NCBI GenBank assembly: GCA_947057405.1
Contig: CAMSEJ010000010.1
Location: 1-16,699, forward strand
Reading direction: 5' to 3'
DNA: 16,699 bases
Source: an uncultured Roseburia sp.
GTDB taxonomy: Bacteria > Bacillota > Clostridia > Lachnospirales > Lachnospiraceae
Shown: positions 7,148 to 15,032 of the stretch, one piece after another
Position numbering within the stretch: position 1 is the first letter of the stretch
How the letters are laid out: each line of letters begins with the position of its first letter
Translations under genes and position numbers: made by a program
The notes under the pieces: generated by a model
What the model was told of the DNA's origin: nothing
Database searches by the model: none
Seen by the model: only the letters and a program-made list of their open reading frames with translations

Positions 7148-9472
7148 TTATCCTTTTTTGTGCACAAATGCCGCTTTTAACACATCCCGCATCGTTTCCA
7201 CATAAACAATCGTAAGACCCTGTTTGATTTCGTCACTGATCTCATCCATATCCTTTTCGTTCTTTTTCGGCACGCAGACGGTCTTAATTCCCGCATTTTT
7301 GGCCGCCAGCGTCTTCTCTTTGAGTCCTCCAATCGGAAGCACCCTCCCGCGCAGGGTAATTTCCCCGGTCATTGCCACGTCGGCCCGCACCTTCTGCCCG
7401 GTAATTGCCGAAAGCATGGCGGTCGCCATCGTAATCCCGGCGGACGGCCCGTCTTTGGGCACGGCGCCTTCGGGGATATGGATGTGGATATCGTTCTCTT
7501 TAAAAAATGTTTTCGGAATCCTGTACTCTGCGCTGACGGAACGAATATAGCTGATTCCCGCCTGCGCCGATTCCTTCATCACCTCGCCGAGCTGCCCCGT
7601 CAGGCGGAATTCCCCTTTCCCCGGCATGACATTGACCTCAATTTCCAGCGTGTCGCCGCCCACGCTTGTCCAGGCAAGTCCTCTTACGATCCCGATCTCG
7701 TCGGTTTTATTTGCCCGGTCATACGTATACTTTTCCTTTCCCAGATACTGCGTCAGATTCTTTTTGGTCACGGACACCTTTTTTTTGCTGCCCTCATAAA
7801 TTTCCCGGGCTGCTTTTCTGCAGATTTCGCCGATTTTGCGTTCTAAGCTGCGTACGCCCGCTTCTTTGGTATAACCGCGGATCACCATGGCAAGCGCGTC
7901 CTCGCTAATCGTAATCCGGCTTTTGGTAAGCCCGTTTTTCTTCACCTGCTTGCGCACCAGATGTTCTTTCGCAATGTGTATTTTCTCGTTCTCCGTATAA
8001 CTGCTGACTTCAATCAGCTCCATCCGGTCCAGAAGCGGCCTTGGGATCTCCTGCGCGGAATTCGCCGTGGCGATAAACAGCACTTCCGATAAATCCAGCG
8101 GGATTTCCACATAGTGATCCCGGAATTTATCGTTTTGCTCGGAATCCAGCACCTCCAGCAGCGCCGAAGCGGTATCCCCTTTGTAATCGCTGCTGACCTT
8201 GTCAATTTCATCCAGCAGCATCAGCGGATTTTTTACCCCTGCCGTCCGAAGCCCCGCGGCAATCCTGCCCGGCATCGCCCCGACATAGGTCCTTCTGTGC
8301 CCGCGGATTTCCGCTTCATCCCGGACGCCGCCCAGGCAGATACGCACGTACTTTTTGTCCAGCGCCTTCGCCACCGACTTCGCAATGCTCGTCTTTCCCG
8401 TTCCGGGCGGTCCCACCAGGCAGATAATCGGGCTCTCTCCCTTTTTCGTCAGATTGCGGACCGCCAGAAATTCCAGCATCCGCTCCTTTACCTTTTCCAG
8501 CCCGTAATGATCGTCGTCAAGCACTTTGGCCGCATTCTTCAAATCCCGGTTATCCTTTGACGCCTTATCCCATGGCAGCTCTAAAACCGTTTCAATGTAG
8601 CCCCGCGCCACGGCGCTCTCGGACGAATTGGAATTGATGTTTTTGAAACGCTCAATTTCCTTACGGATTTTTTCCTTCACGTCTTTTGTGGCCTTCAGTT
8701 TTTTCAGCGCCGCCAGAAACTGGTCGGCATCGGATTCCGTATGATCCTCTCCCAGCTCCTCGCGGATTACCTTCAGCTGTTCCCGCATCAGGTATTCTTT
8801 CTGGTTTTTGTCCACCTGATCCTTTACCTTTTCCTGAAACTCGTTCTTAATCGAAATCACACTGATTTCTTTTAACAGAATGCCCATCAGTACTTCATAG
8901 CGTTCTTCCAGCGTAATTGCCTCCAGATACCGCTGCCTGTCCTCATAATAAACCGAAATATTATTGGCAATCAAATCCATCAGCCTGCCTGCATCCTTTG
9001 TCTCCGCCGTCTGACGTAAAAATTCCTTGCCCAGCTTCGGATTTAAGGCGGCATAACGCACGTACGTCTCCTGAATGGCACGGCGTATCCCCTCGCCGGC
9101 CTCCTGCGTATACGCGGCAGGCTCTTCTTCCAGATATGCAACTTCCGCTAAAAGAAACGACTCCTGATCGATTATGCCGGAAAGCTCCGCACGCTGCTGC
9201 CCTTCCACCAGAATCCGGACAATGCCGTTCTGCATTTTAATGACCTGCTTGATCCGGGCCACAATACCGATTCGGTACAATTCCTCGATCTGCGGGTCGT
9301 CATCCTCCACGTCACGCTGTGTAACCAGAAAAATCTCCTGCTCTCCCATCATTGCTTCTTCGATTGCCCGGATCGACCGTCTGCGGCTGACGTCAAAATG
9401 CGCCACCATGCCGGGCAGAATTGTCATTCCGCGCAGGGCCACTGCCGGAATTGTCATAAATTTGTCGTTCAA
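7148..9472 (-). CDS. lon: ATP-dependent protease Lon
   Basis: This 774-residue LonA protease degrades damaged and selected regulatory proteins in the cytoplasm. The N-terminal substrate domain spans about 1-210 and is followed by a helical linker. The AAA+ domain has Walker A GPPGTGKT (354-361) and Walker B LMLLDE (417-422). The C-terminal protease domain has the catalytic dyad S677 in PKDGPSAG and K720 in GGLKEK, the same numbering as in the Bacillus enzyme. The start is TTG at 9472 (NDKFMTIPAVALRGM), with AAAGGGG about 8 bases upstream. The first internal ATG, five codons later, would sit too far from that site. No CIRCE or CtsR-type operator is visible upstream, nor a convincing promoter. 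Confidence 0.96.
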   Translation of the reverse strand: MNDKFMTIPAVALRGMTILPGMVAHFDVSRRRSIRAIEEAMMGEQEIFLVTQRDVEDDDPQIEELYRIGIVARIKQVIKMQNGIVRILVEGQQRAELSGIIDQESFLLAEVAYLEEEPAAYTQEAGEGIRRAIQETYVRYAALNPKLGKEFLRQTAETKDAGRLMDLIANNISVYYEDRQRYLEAITLEERYEVLMGILLKEISVISIKNEFQEKVKDQVDKNQKEYLMREQLKVIREELGEDHTESDADQFLAALKKLKATKDVKEKIRKEIERFKNINSNSSESAVARGYIETVLELPWDKASKDNRDLKNAAKVLDDDHYGLEKVKERMLEFLAVRNLTKKGESPIICLVGPPGTGKTSIAKSVAKALDKKYVRICLGGVRDEAEIRGHRRTYVGAMPGRIAAGLRTAGVKNPLMLLDEIDKVSSDYKGDTASALLEVLDSEQNDKFRDHYVEIPLDLSEVLFIATANSAQEIPRPLLDRMELIEVSSYTENEKIHIAKEHLVRKQVKKNGLTKSRITISEDALAMVIRGYTKEAGVRSLERKIGEICRKAAREIYEGSKKKVSVTKKNLTQYLGKEKYTYDRANKTDEIGIVRGLAWTSVGGDTLEIEVNVMPGKGEFRLTGQLGEVMKESAQAGISYIRSVSAEYRIPKTFFKENDIHIHIPEGAVPKDGPSAGITMATAMLSAITGQKVRADVAMTGEITLRGRVLPIGGLKEKTLAAKNAGIKTVCVPKKNEKDMDEISDEIKQGLTIVYVETMRDVLKAAFVHKKG

Positions 9473-9540
9473 TGTAAGTTCCCCTTTCCGGTTGTTTTGT
9501 AAAAGGCTGCCAAAGCTCGTCTGAAACGCTCTGTCCGTCC

Positions 9541-9596
9541 CAAAAATAACATTGAGCTGTCAGCAGCAATAACATCCATCATTACCGCGACAGCTC
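9541..9596 (-). terminator. Intrinsic terminator after clpX
   Basis: On the minus strand, GAGCTGTC pairs with GACAGCTC (8 bp). Inside it, GCGGTAAT pairs with ATTGCTGC, allowing G-U pairs and one bulged base, around a 10-base loop. The stem is followed by TTATTTTTG. It begins 20 bases after the clpX stop and separates the tig-clpP-clpX unit from lon. Confidence 0.85.
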
Positions 9597-9615
9597 CCCT
9601 CTGCATACAATCGTC

Positions 9616-10887
9616 CTACGCACTCTTCGATTCTAACAACAACCCGTTTTCCTCTTCGTCCATACTGTCCACCATATCCCGGTGGATCGTATATTCCGTA
9701 ATATAATCATCCGACGGAACCGTATACATCAGATCCATCATAACATTCTCCATAATCGCGCGCAGACCTCTGGCGCCGGTCTGACGTTCCATCGCCTTTT
9801 CCGCAATCGCCGCAATCGCATCTTCATCAAAATGCAGCGCCACCCCATCCAGCTCAAACAGCTTCTGGTACTGCTTCACCAGCGAATTTCTCGGCTCCGT
9901 CAAAATGCGCACCAAAGCCTCTCTGTCCAGCGAATCCAATGACACCGTAACCGGCACGCGGCCGATAAATTCCGGAATCAGGCCAAATTTAATAAAATCC
10001 TGCGGCATCGCGTGCCGGAACGCTTCGCCCACATTAATGTCGCGTTTGTCCTTCACAACGGCATTAAACCCGATCGCCTTCTGGTCAAGCCGCCGATCAA
10101 TAATCTTTTCCAAACCGTCAAACGCCCCTCCGCAGATAAACAAAATATCCGTCGTATCAATCTGGATCAGCTCCTGCTGCGGATGCTTCCTCCCGCCCTG
10201 CGGCGGTACGGATGCGACGGTGCCTTCTAAGATTTTCAAAAGCGCCTGCTGTACCCCTTCCCCGGACACGTCTCTGGTGATGGATACATTTTCCGATTTC
10301 TTGGTAATTTTATCAATTTCATCTATATAAATAATCCCGCGCTGCGCACGCTCCAAATCGTAATCCGCAGCCTGTATGATCTTTAACAGGATATTCTCTA
10401 CGTCCTCGCCTACGTATCCCGCTTCCGTCAGCGTTGTAGCGTCCGCAATGGCAAACGGCACATTCAAAATCCGCGCCAGCGTCTGCGCCAGATACGTCTT
10501 GCCCGAACCGGTCGGCCCCAGCATCAGGACATTGCTTTTTTGCAGCTCCACATCCAGGTCCGTGCCTGCCAGAATCTTCTTATAATGGTTGTAAACCGCC
10601 ACGGAAAGCACCTTTTTCGCCTTCTCCTGTCCGATGACGTATTCGTCCAGAAAAGCCTTTAATTCCTCCGGTTTGAGCAGGTTAATTTCCTGTTCCGGCA
10701 TATGGTATTCTGCTTCTTCCTCTTCCTGCATTTCTTCTTCGATAATCTCCGCACAGATGTCTACGCATTCGTCACAGATAAATGCCCCGCGCGGGCCTGC
10801 AATCAGCTTCCTGACCTGTTCCTGCGATCTGCCGCAAAAGGAACAGCAAATCCGGTCTGCGCCGCCTATAATATTTTTTCCTGCCAT
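9616..10887 (-). CDS. clpX: ATP-dependent Clp protease ATP-binding subunit ClpX
   Basis: This 423-residue AAA+ unfoldase threads tagged proteins into the ClpP chamber. The N-terminal zinc-binding domain has C15-X2-C18 and C38-X2-C41. The ATPase core has Walker A GPTGSGKT (124-131), pore loop GYVG (157-160), Walker B IIYIDE (185-190), the RKH loop (233-235), the ClpP-docking IGF loop (272-274), the arginine finger in EFIGR (305-309) and sensor 2 GARGLR (370-375). Length and all functional motifs are normal. It starts 20 bases after clpP, with GGAG about 12 bases before the ATG. The conserved order tig-clpP-clpX and the terminator after it indicate that it closes this transcription unit. Confidence 0.97.
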   Translation of the reverse strand: MAGKNIIGGADRICCSFCGRSQEQVRKLIAGPRGAFICDECVDICAEIIEEEMQEEEEAEYHMPEQEINLLKPEELKAFLDEYVIGQEKAKKVLSVAVYNHYKKILAGTDLDVELQKSNVLMLGPTGSGKTYLAQTLARILNVPFAIADATTLTEAGYVGEDVENILLKIIQAADYDLERAQRGIIYIDEIDKITKKSENVSITRDVSGEGVQQALLKILEGTVASVPPQGGRKHPQQELIQIDTTDILFICGGAFDGLEKIIDRRLDQKAIGFNAVVKDKRDINVGEAFRHAMPQDFIKFGLIPEFIGRVPVTVSLDSLDREALVRILTEPRNSLVKQYQKLFELDGVALHFDEDAIAAIAEKAMERQTGARGLRAIMENVMMDLMYTVPSDDYITEYTIHRDMVDSMDEEENGLLLESKSA

Positions 10888-10907
10888 AGCTGCTTTTCAC
10901 TCCATCA

Positions 10908-11495
10908 TTATTTTTCACGATTCGTTATGACGAGATCGATTAAGCCGTATTCCTTCGCTTCCTGCGCGCAAAGATAGTGATCCCGCTCCGTATCCGCGGC
11001 AATGACCTCATAAGGCTTGCCGGTATTTTCCGCCAAAATCTCATTCAGGCGTCTCTTGGTTTTTAATATATTCTCGGCTGCAATTTCAATTTCGGTCGCC
11101 TGCCCCTTTGCGCCGCCGGACGGCTGATGAATCATAATCTCCGCATTCGGAAGCGCCATCCGTTTTCCCTTCGTGCCGCCTGCCAGCAGGAATGCGCCCA
11201 TACTTGCCGCAAGACCGATGCAGATTGTGGACACGTCGCATTTGATATACTGCATCGTATCGTAAATCGCCATTCCCGCCGTAACGACGCCGCCCGGTGA
11301 ATTGATATACAGCTGGATGTCCTTGCCCGGATCCTCCGACTCCAAGAACAGCAGCTGTGCTACCACCAGCCCCGCCGTTGCTTCATTGACTTCTTCCCCC
11401 AGGAAAATAATCCTGTCTTTTAACAGCCTCGAAAATATATCGTAGCTGCGTTCTCCCCTGCTCGTCTGTTCAATGACATAAGGTACCAAACTCAT
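10908..11495 (-). CDS. clpP: ATP-dependent Clp protease proteolytic subunit ClpP
   Basis: This 195-residue serine peptidase assembles into the tetradecameric chamber of ClpXP. The catalytic triad is S98 (GLAASMGA), H123 (MIHQPSGG) and D172 (DTERDHY), numbered as in characterised ClpP enzymes. The N-terminus MSLVPYVIEQTSRGERSYDIFSRLL (positions 1-25) is the typical start with the short propeptide and axial-loop region. AGGAGG lies about 8 bases upstream of the ATG. It is preceded by tig after an 83-base gap containing a GC-rich hairpin, and followed at 20 bases by clpX. Confidence 0.97.
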   Translation of the reverse strand: MSLVPYVIEQTSRGERSYDIFSRLLKDRIIFLGEEVNEATAGLVVAQLLFLESEDPGKDIQLYINSPGGVVTAGMAIYDTMQYIKCDVSTICIGLAASMGAFLLAGGTKGKRMALPNAEIMIHQPSGGAKGQATEIEIAAENILKTKRRLNEILAENTGKPYEVIAADTERDHYLCAQEAKEYGLIDLVITNREK

Positions 11496-11532
11496 ATATC
11501 CCGCCTCCTGTTTCCGATTCGTCCGTTACACC

Positions 11533-11563
11533 AAAACAGACCGGGCCCTGCGCCGGCCCGACC
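11533..11563 (-). terminator. Possible intercistronic attenuator between tig and clpP
   Basis: On the minus strand, GGTCGGGCC pairs with GGCCCGGTC, nine pairs including two G-U, around a 7-base loop, and is followed by TGTTTT. It lies 15 bases past the tig stop and 43 bases before clpP. The T run is short, so partial termination or an RNA processing or stability function is more likely than a full stop. Confidence 0.5.
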
Positions 11564-11578
11564 TATCCTGCTGTTTGC

Positions 11579-12889
11579 TTATTCTTCTATTCCTTCTGCT
11601 TCCTCAACTTCCACCGAATGCTCCACAATCAAATCCGCCGCTTTCTGAAGCGCATAATCTTTGCGGATAGATTCTCTGTCTTCCTCGCTCATCTGCTCCA
11701 TCATCTTGTCTGCATTCATGCCATAAGGCGCTGCCATTTTTGCAACCTCTGCCTTCAGCTCATCCTCGGTAGTCTCGATATTTTCCACTTTTACGATCTG
11801 TTCGAGAACAAGGCTCCGTTCAATGCGTGCAACCGCTTCCGGCCTCATCTGCTCTTTCAGCTTATCCGGTGTCAGCCCGGAAAACTGCATATACTGTTCA
11901 AACCCAAGTCCCTGGGACTGTATCCTCTGTGCGAAATCCTCTACCATGACCTCTACCTGCGTATCAATCATCGCTTCCGGAATATCCATGGAAGCAAGCT
12001 CTACCACTTTTCCGACTGCTTCGTCTTCCTTGATGCGCTTTGCTTCTTCTTTTGCTTTTTCCTGCAGCTGCTCTCTGATATGCCCTCTGTATTCTTCCAG
12101 CGTATCATATTCCGATACGTCCTGTGCAAACTCGTCGTCCAGCTCCGGCAGCTCTTTTGCCCGGATCTCATGGATTTTAACCCGGAAAACCGCCGGCTTT
12201 CCTGCCAGCTCCCGTACATGGTATTCTTCCGGGAAGGTCACCTGCACTTCCGTTTCGTCGCCGCTGTTCTTTCCGATCAGCTGCTCTTCAAATGTATCAA
12301 TGAACGAATGCGAGCCCAGCTCCAGCGAATGGTTCTCGCCCTTTCCGCCTTCAAATGCTTCTCCGTCCAGAAACCCTTCGTAATCAATGACAACGGTATC
12401 GCCGTTTTGGGCGCTGCGATCCTCTACCACAAGCATCCTTGCGTTCTGCTCCCGTTCCCGTTCCACGATCCGGTTTACTTCTTCGTCCGTTACTTCTTCG
12501 TCTGCTTTCATCACGGAAATGCCCTTATATTCCCCAAGCGTCACTTCCGGCTTTACCGCCGCTTCCGCAGTAAAAATAAACGGCTTGCCCTGCTCAAGCT
12601 GTACAATATCAATCACCGGACGGGATACAACCGATATGCCGCTCTCGTCCGCAGCCGGCATCCAGTTCTCCCGGATCAGCTGGTTCGCCGCATCCTCAAA
12701 AAAGATATCCGGTCCGTACATTTTCTCAATCATTTTCCGCGGAACCTTCCCCTTGCGGAAGCCCGGAAGCCGGATTTTGCCTTTTTGCTTTAAATATGCC
12801 TGCTGGATTGCCTGTTCCACTTTGTCCTCGGACACCTCAATGGTAAACTTTGCCATATTCTTCTCTAAAGTTTCTACCTGTACGCTCAT
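11579..12889 (-). CDS. tig: Trigger factor (ribosome-associated chaperone and prolyl isomerase)
   Basis: This 436-residue chaperone binds the ribosomal tunnel exit and shields nascent chains. The N-terminal ribosome-binding domain carries the signature GFRKGKVPR (43-51). The middle FKBP-type prolyl isomerase domain runs about 155-245, with GDTVVIDYEGFLDGEAFEGG at its start. The C-terminal helical domain forms the chaperone arms. The start chosen is the ATG at 12889 (MSVQVETLEKNMAKF), which has AAGGAGG about 11 bases upstream. A frame extension to 12937 would run through the leader hairpin and is not typical of the family. It is the first gene of the tig-clpP-clpX unit and has a clear promoter and a structured leader of about 160 bases. 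Confidence 0.96.
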   Translation of the reverse strand: MSVQVETLEKNMAKFTIEVSEDKVEQAIQQAYLKQKGKIRLPGFRKGKVPRKMIEKMYGPDIFFEDAANQLIRENWMPAADESGISVVSRPVIDIVQLEQGKPFIFTAEAAVKPEVTLGEYKGISVMKADEEVTDEEVNRIVEREREQNARMLVVEDRSAQNGDTVVIDYEGFLDGEAFEGGKGENHSLELGSHSFIDTFEEQLIGKNSGDETEVQVTFPEEYHVRELAGKPAVFRVKIHEIRAKELPELDDEFAQDVSEYDTLEEYRGHIREQLQEKAKEEAKRIKEDEAVGKVVELASMDIPEAMIDTQVEVMVEDFAQRIQSQGLGFEQYMQFSGLTPDKLKEQMRPEAVARIERSLVLEQIVKVENIETTEDELKAEVAKMAAPYGMNADKMMEQMSEEDRESIRKDYALQKAADLIVEHSVEVEEAEGIEE

Positions 12890-12916
12890 AATAGCTGTTT
12901 CCTCCTTATATACAGA

Positions 12917-12996
12917 TGTAACGCCCTTCCCTGCCACGGGCTGTTACATTCTTTGTTGCGATAACTGTTGCAGAGCAACTTTGCTTACCGGCAAAG
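12917..12996 (-). promoter_or_regulatory. Structured 5' leader of tig with three stem-loops
   Basis: Three consecutive hairpins lie between the promoter and the ribosome site. In transcript order they are CTTTGC/GCAAAG with a 6-base loop (12979-12996), GTTGC/GCAAC with a 3-base loop (12967-12979), and TGTAAC-A-GCCC paired with GGGC-GTTACA (12917-12948; ten pairs and one bulged A). The last ends about 10 bases before AAGGAGG. No known riboswitch consensus was recognised, and no CIRCE repeat is present. The structures are seen directly; a regulatory role is inference. Confidence 0.55.
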
Positions 12997-13056
12997 CACC
13001 TAATTCACTGGAAAATCCACAAACAGGCATACTTCTGCCGCCGCAGTCATTTTGAT

Positions 13057-13085
13057 ATTATAGCATATGCAATTTCAAAAAACAA
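13057..13085 (-). promoter_or_regulatory. SigA-type promoter of the tig operon
   Basis: On the minus strand, a -35 box TTGTTT (13080-13085) and a perfect -10 box TATAAT (13057-13062) are 17 bases apart. A TG dinucleotide gives an extended -10 (TGCTATAAT). Transcription should start near 13050, leaving a leader of about 160 bases. This is the best promoter in the window. Confidence 0.8.
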
Positions 13086-13128
13086 GAGGCGTTTTTTTAT
13101 GTATTCCAATGCGAACGCAGCAGCCGCA

Positions 13129-13863
13129 TTATTCACCGTATGCCTCAATATACTCTGCAATATCCTCTTTCAGTTTCTCCCATTCCAGCGGATACTGCAC
13201 ATAATATTTTGGACACTCTTTCTGAGTCACGTCATAATGGCGGATCACGTCGTCAATTTCAAGCCCGTATGTTCCCATCAGCCAGGCTGTCAGATGCAGC
13301 AGCGTGCGGTATGTTTTCTCCGTGAATTTTCCGGTATCATCCGGAATACAGCATTCGATTGCAATGGTATCCGCGTTCCTTTCATTCGACGCATATGCCA
13401 TTTCCTCACACGGGATACACTGAATGACCTCCCCCTCTATCCCGACGATATAATGGCTGCTGGCATAGGTATCTTTGGACAGGCCGAGCCCCTCAAAATA
13501 ATCCCGGTTCTGCCTGGCGGTTGTACCGGGGTTTGCCGTATAATGGATCACAATCCCCTTTACTTCTTCCAAGGCCGTTCCCGGTCTGGAATATTCGTTG
13601 ATACTTAAAAGCGCTTCTTCATACTCCGGCGGCGTCCGGACCGTTTTTTTTGGCGCCGCCACTTCCTCTATGACCGGTTTTACGCTCCGGCCCGCAGCCA
13701 CACGCCACACAACCCCTCCGGTTACGGCCGGGATTGCGGCGAACAAAACGGCAAGCACCATCTTAAAAATCAGTTCCTGCCTGCTTTTTTTGCGCCTTGC
13801 GGCACGCATCCGCGCCCTCCCGGCTTCGTATTCTGACTGTTCTGTTCGTCCTGTTTCATCCAT
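13129..13863 (-). CDS. Membrane-anchored N-acetylmuramoyl-L-alanine amidase (Amidase_2 family)
   Basis: This 244-residue protein is likely a zinc amidase that cuts the bond between muramic acid and the peptide stem of peptidoglycan. The N-terminus is a highly basic cytoplasmic tail (RARMRAARRKKSR, 16-28), followed by one membrane segment (about 32-55), a linker, and an extracellular catalytic domain (about 100-240). Zinc ligands by family comparison are H107 (VIHYTA), H209 (IRHYD) and C217 (KECPKYY). I chose the ATG at 13863, which has GGAAGGGAT upstream; the frame extends to 13935, but that segment carries two TATGAT boxes that could be this gene's promoter. Roles in cell-wall turnover, sporulation or germination are all possible. 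It lies divergent to pyrB. Confidence 0.85.
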   Translation of the reverse strand: MDETGRTEQSEYEAGRARMRAARRKKSRQELIFKMVLAVLFAAIPAVTGGVVWRVAAGRSVKPVIEEVAAPKKTVRTPPEYEEALLSINEYSRPGTALEEVKGIVIHYTANPGTTARQNRDYFEGLGLSKDTYASSHYIVGIEGEVIQCIPCEEMAYASNERNADTIAIECCIPDDTGKFTEKTYRTLLHLTAWLMGTYGLEIDDVIRHYDVTQKECPKYYVQYPLEWEKLKEDIAEYIEAYGE

Positions 13864-13941
13864 ATTTCCATATCCCTTCCGGCTCGTTACACATAGTTTC
13901 TTTATCATACCATCATACCGCAGGACCTTTTCCATTGCATC

Positions 13942-13963
13942 TTAATTTTTTTTAAATTTTTTT
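13942..13963. other. 22-base A/T-only tract in the divergent amidase-pyrB region
   Basis: The 251-base region between the amidase and pyrB contains a run of T and A blocks (13942-13963), a short TTGCG/CGCAA inverted repeat (14013-14026) and the pyrB promoter. The tract is likely to be flexible or curved DNA and might aid promoter use on either strand. No coding sequence is seen here. Confidence 0.4.
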
Positions 13964-14056
13964 CGCCGATTCGCTCTGCGGCAGACAGTTTTATTTCCGG
14001 AAAGCTCCGGCATTGCGCCGCCGCAAATTACGCATAAGGCCGAAGTCATTTCCCCC

Positions 14057-14085
14057 TTGTATTTTCCCCCGTTTCGTTATATGAT
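14057..14085 (+). promoter_or_regulatory. SigA-type promoter of pyrBI
   Basis: A -35 box TTGTAT (14057-14062) and a -10 box TATGAT (14080-14085) are separated by 17 bases. Transcription should start near 14092, about 23 bases before the pyrB ATG, with AAGGAGG at 14102-14108. The leader is too short for an attenuator, a PyrR-binding hairpin or a riboswitch. Confidence 0.7.
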
Positions 14086-14114
14086 AATAAAAATCTATAT
14101 CAAGGAGGACTTCT

Positions 14115-15029
14115 ATGCGCCATTTAATGAGTCCGTTAGACCTCACCGTGGAGGAATTAGACTCCCTTCTCGCCCTGGCTAACGACATTGAACACCATCC
14201 TTCCAAATATGCCCACGCATGCGAAGGCAAAAAGCTTGCAACCTGCTTTTACGAACCAAGCACCCGGACAAGGCTCAGTTTTGAGGCCGCGATGTTAAAC
14301 CTCGGCGGTTCTGTTTTGGGTTTTGCCAGCGCCGACAGCAGTTCCGCTGCCAAAGGCGAAAGCGTTTCCGATACCATCCGTGTTATCTCCTGTTATGCCG
14401 ATATCTGTGCAATCCGTCATCCCAAGGAAGGCGCAGCGCTTGTTGCTTCTTCCAAATCTTCCATTCCTGTCATTAACGCCGGAGACGGCGGCCACCAGCA
14501 TCCCACACAGACCTTAACCGATTTACTGACGATCCATTCACTGAAAGGGCGTTTGGACAGCCTGACGATTGGCCTGTGCGGCGACTTAAAATTCGGACGG
14601 ACCGTCCATTCGCTGATCCATGCCCTGATCCGTTATCCGGGCATACGGTTCGTCCTGATTTCACCGGAAGAGCTGCGCGTCCCAAGCTATATCCGGGAGG
14701 ATGTGCTTAAGAAAAACGGGATTCCGTATCAGGAACTCGAACGGCTGGAGGAAGCGATTCCGGAGCTGGATATTTTATATATGACGCGTGTACAGAAAGA
14801 ACGTTTTTTTAATGAAGAAGACTATGTGCGCATGAAGGATTACTATATCCTGACAAAGGACAAGCTTTCCCGCGCCAAAGAGGACATGATGGTTCTGCAC
14901 CCGCTGCCGCGTGTCAATGAAATTTCGGTGGAAGTGGACGACGATCCGCGCGCCGTATACTTTAAACAGGCGCAGTACGGCGTATATGTACGCATGGCGC
15001 TGATTCTCACCCTGTTGGAATGGAGGTAG
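14115..15029 (+). CDS. pyrB: Aspartate carbamoyltransferase catalytic subunit
   Basis: This 304-residue enzyme joins carbamoyl phosphate and aspartate to give carbamoyl aspartate, the committed step of pyrimidine synthesis. The carbamoyl phosphate motif STRTR is at 49-53, with the following mobile-loop lysine K80 in SSAAKGES. The HPTQ motif follows GDGGHQ, and HPLPR sits near the C-terminus. The length fits class B catalytic chains, which assemble with PyrI into a c6r6 holoenzyme. The ATG at 14115 has AAGGAGG 6 bases upstream. The pyrI gene starts 3 bases after the stop, which gives the two subunits matched expression. The other pyr genes are not in the window. Confidence 0.96.
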   Translation: MRHLMSPLDLTVEELDSLLALANDIEHHPSKYAHACEGKKLATCFYEPSTRTRLSFEAAMLNLGGSVLGFASADSSSAAKGESVSDTIRVISCYADICAIRHPKEGAALVASSKSSIPVINAGDGGHQHPTQTLTDLLTIHSLKGRLDSLTIGLCGDLKFGRTVHSLIHALIRYPGIRFVLISPEELRVPSYIREDVLKKNGIPYQELERLEEAIPELDILYMTRVQKERFFNEEDYVRMKDYYILTKDKLSRAKEDMMVLHPLPRVNEISVEVDDDPRAVYFKQAQYGVYVRMALILTLLEWR

Positions 15030-15032
15030 CAT

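Noticed and set aside
9541..9596. The long stem after clpX as a CIRCE or other heat-shock operator.
   Set aside because: The sequence does not match TTAGCACTC-N9-GAGTGCTAA, and the T run after the stem fits a terminator.
11618..12793. A 391-residue open frame on the plus strand opposite tig.
   Set aside because: It lies wholly antisense to a clear trigger factor gene. It is rich in Phe, His, Leu and Cys as expected from a reverse reading, has no ribosome site and resembles no family.
12890..12937. An N-terminal extension of trigger factor starting at 12937.
   Set aside because: The extension runs through the leader hairpin and ribosome site, while MSVQVE at 12889 is the family-typical start with AAGGAGG upstream.
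13099..13608. A 169-residue plus-strand frame opposite the amidase.
   Set aside because: It is antisense to recognisable amidase motifs, lacks a ribosome site and has shadow-frame composition.
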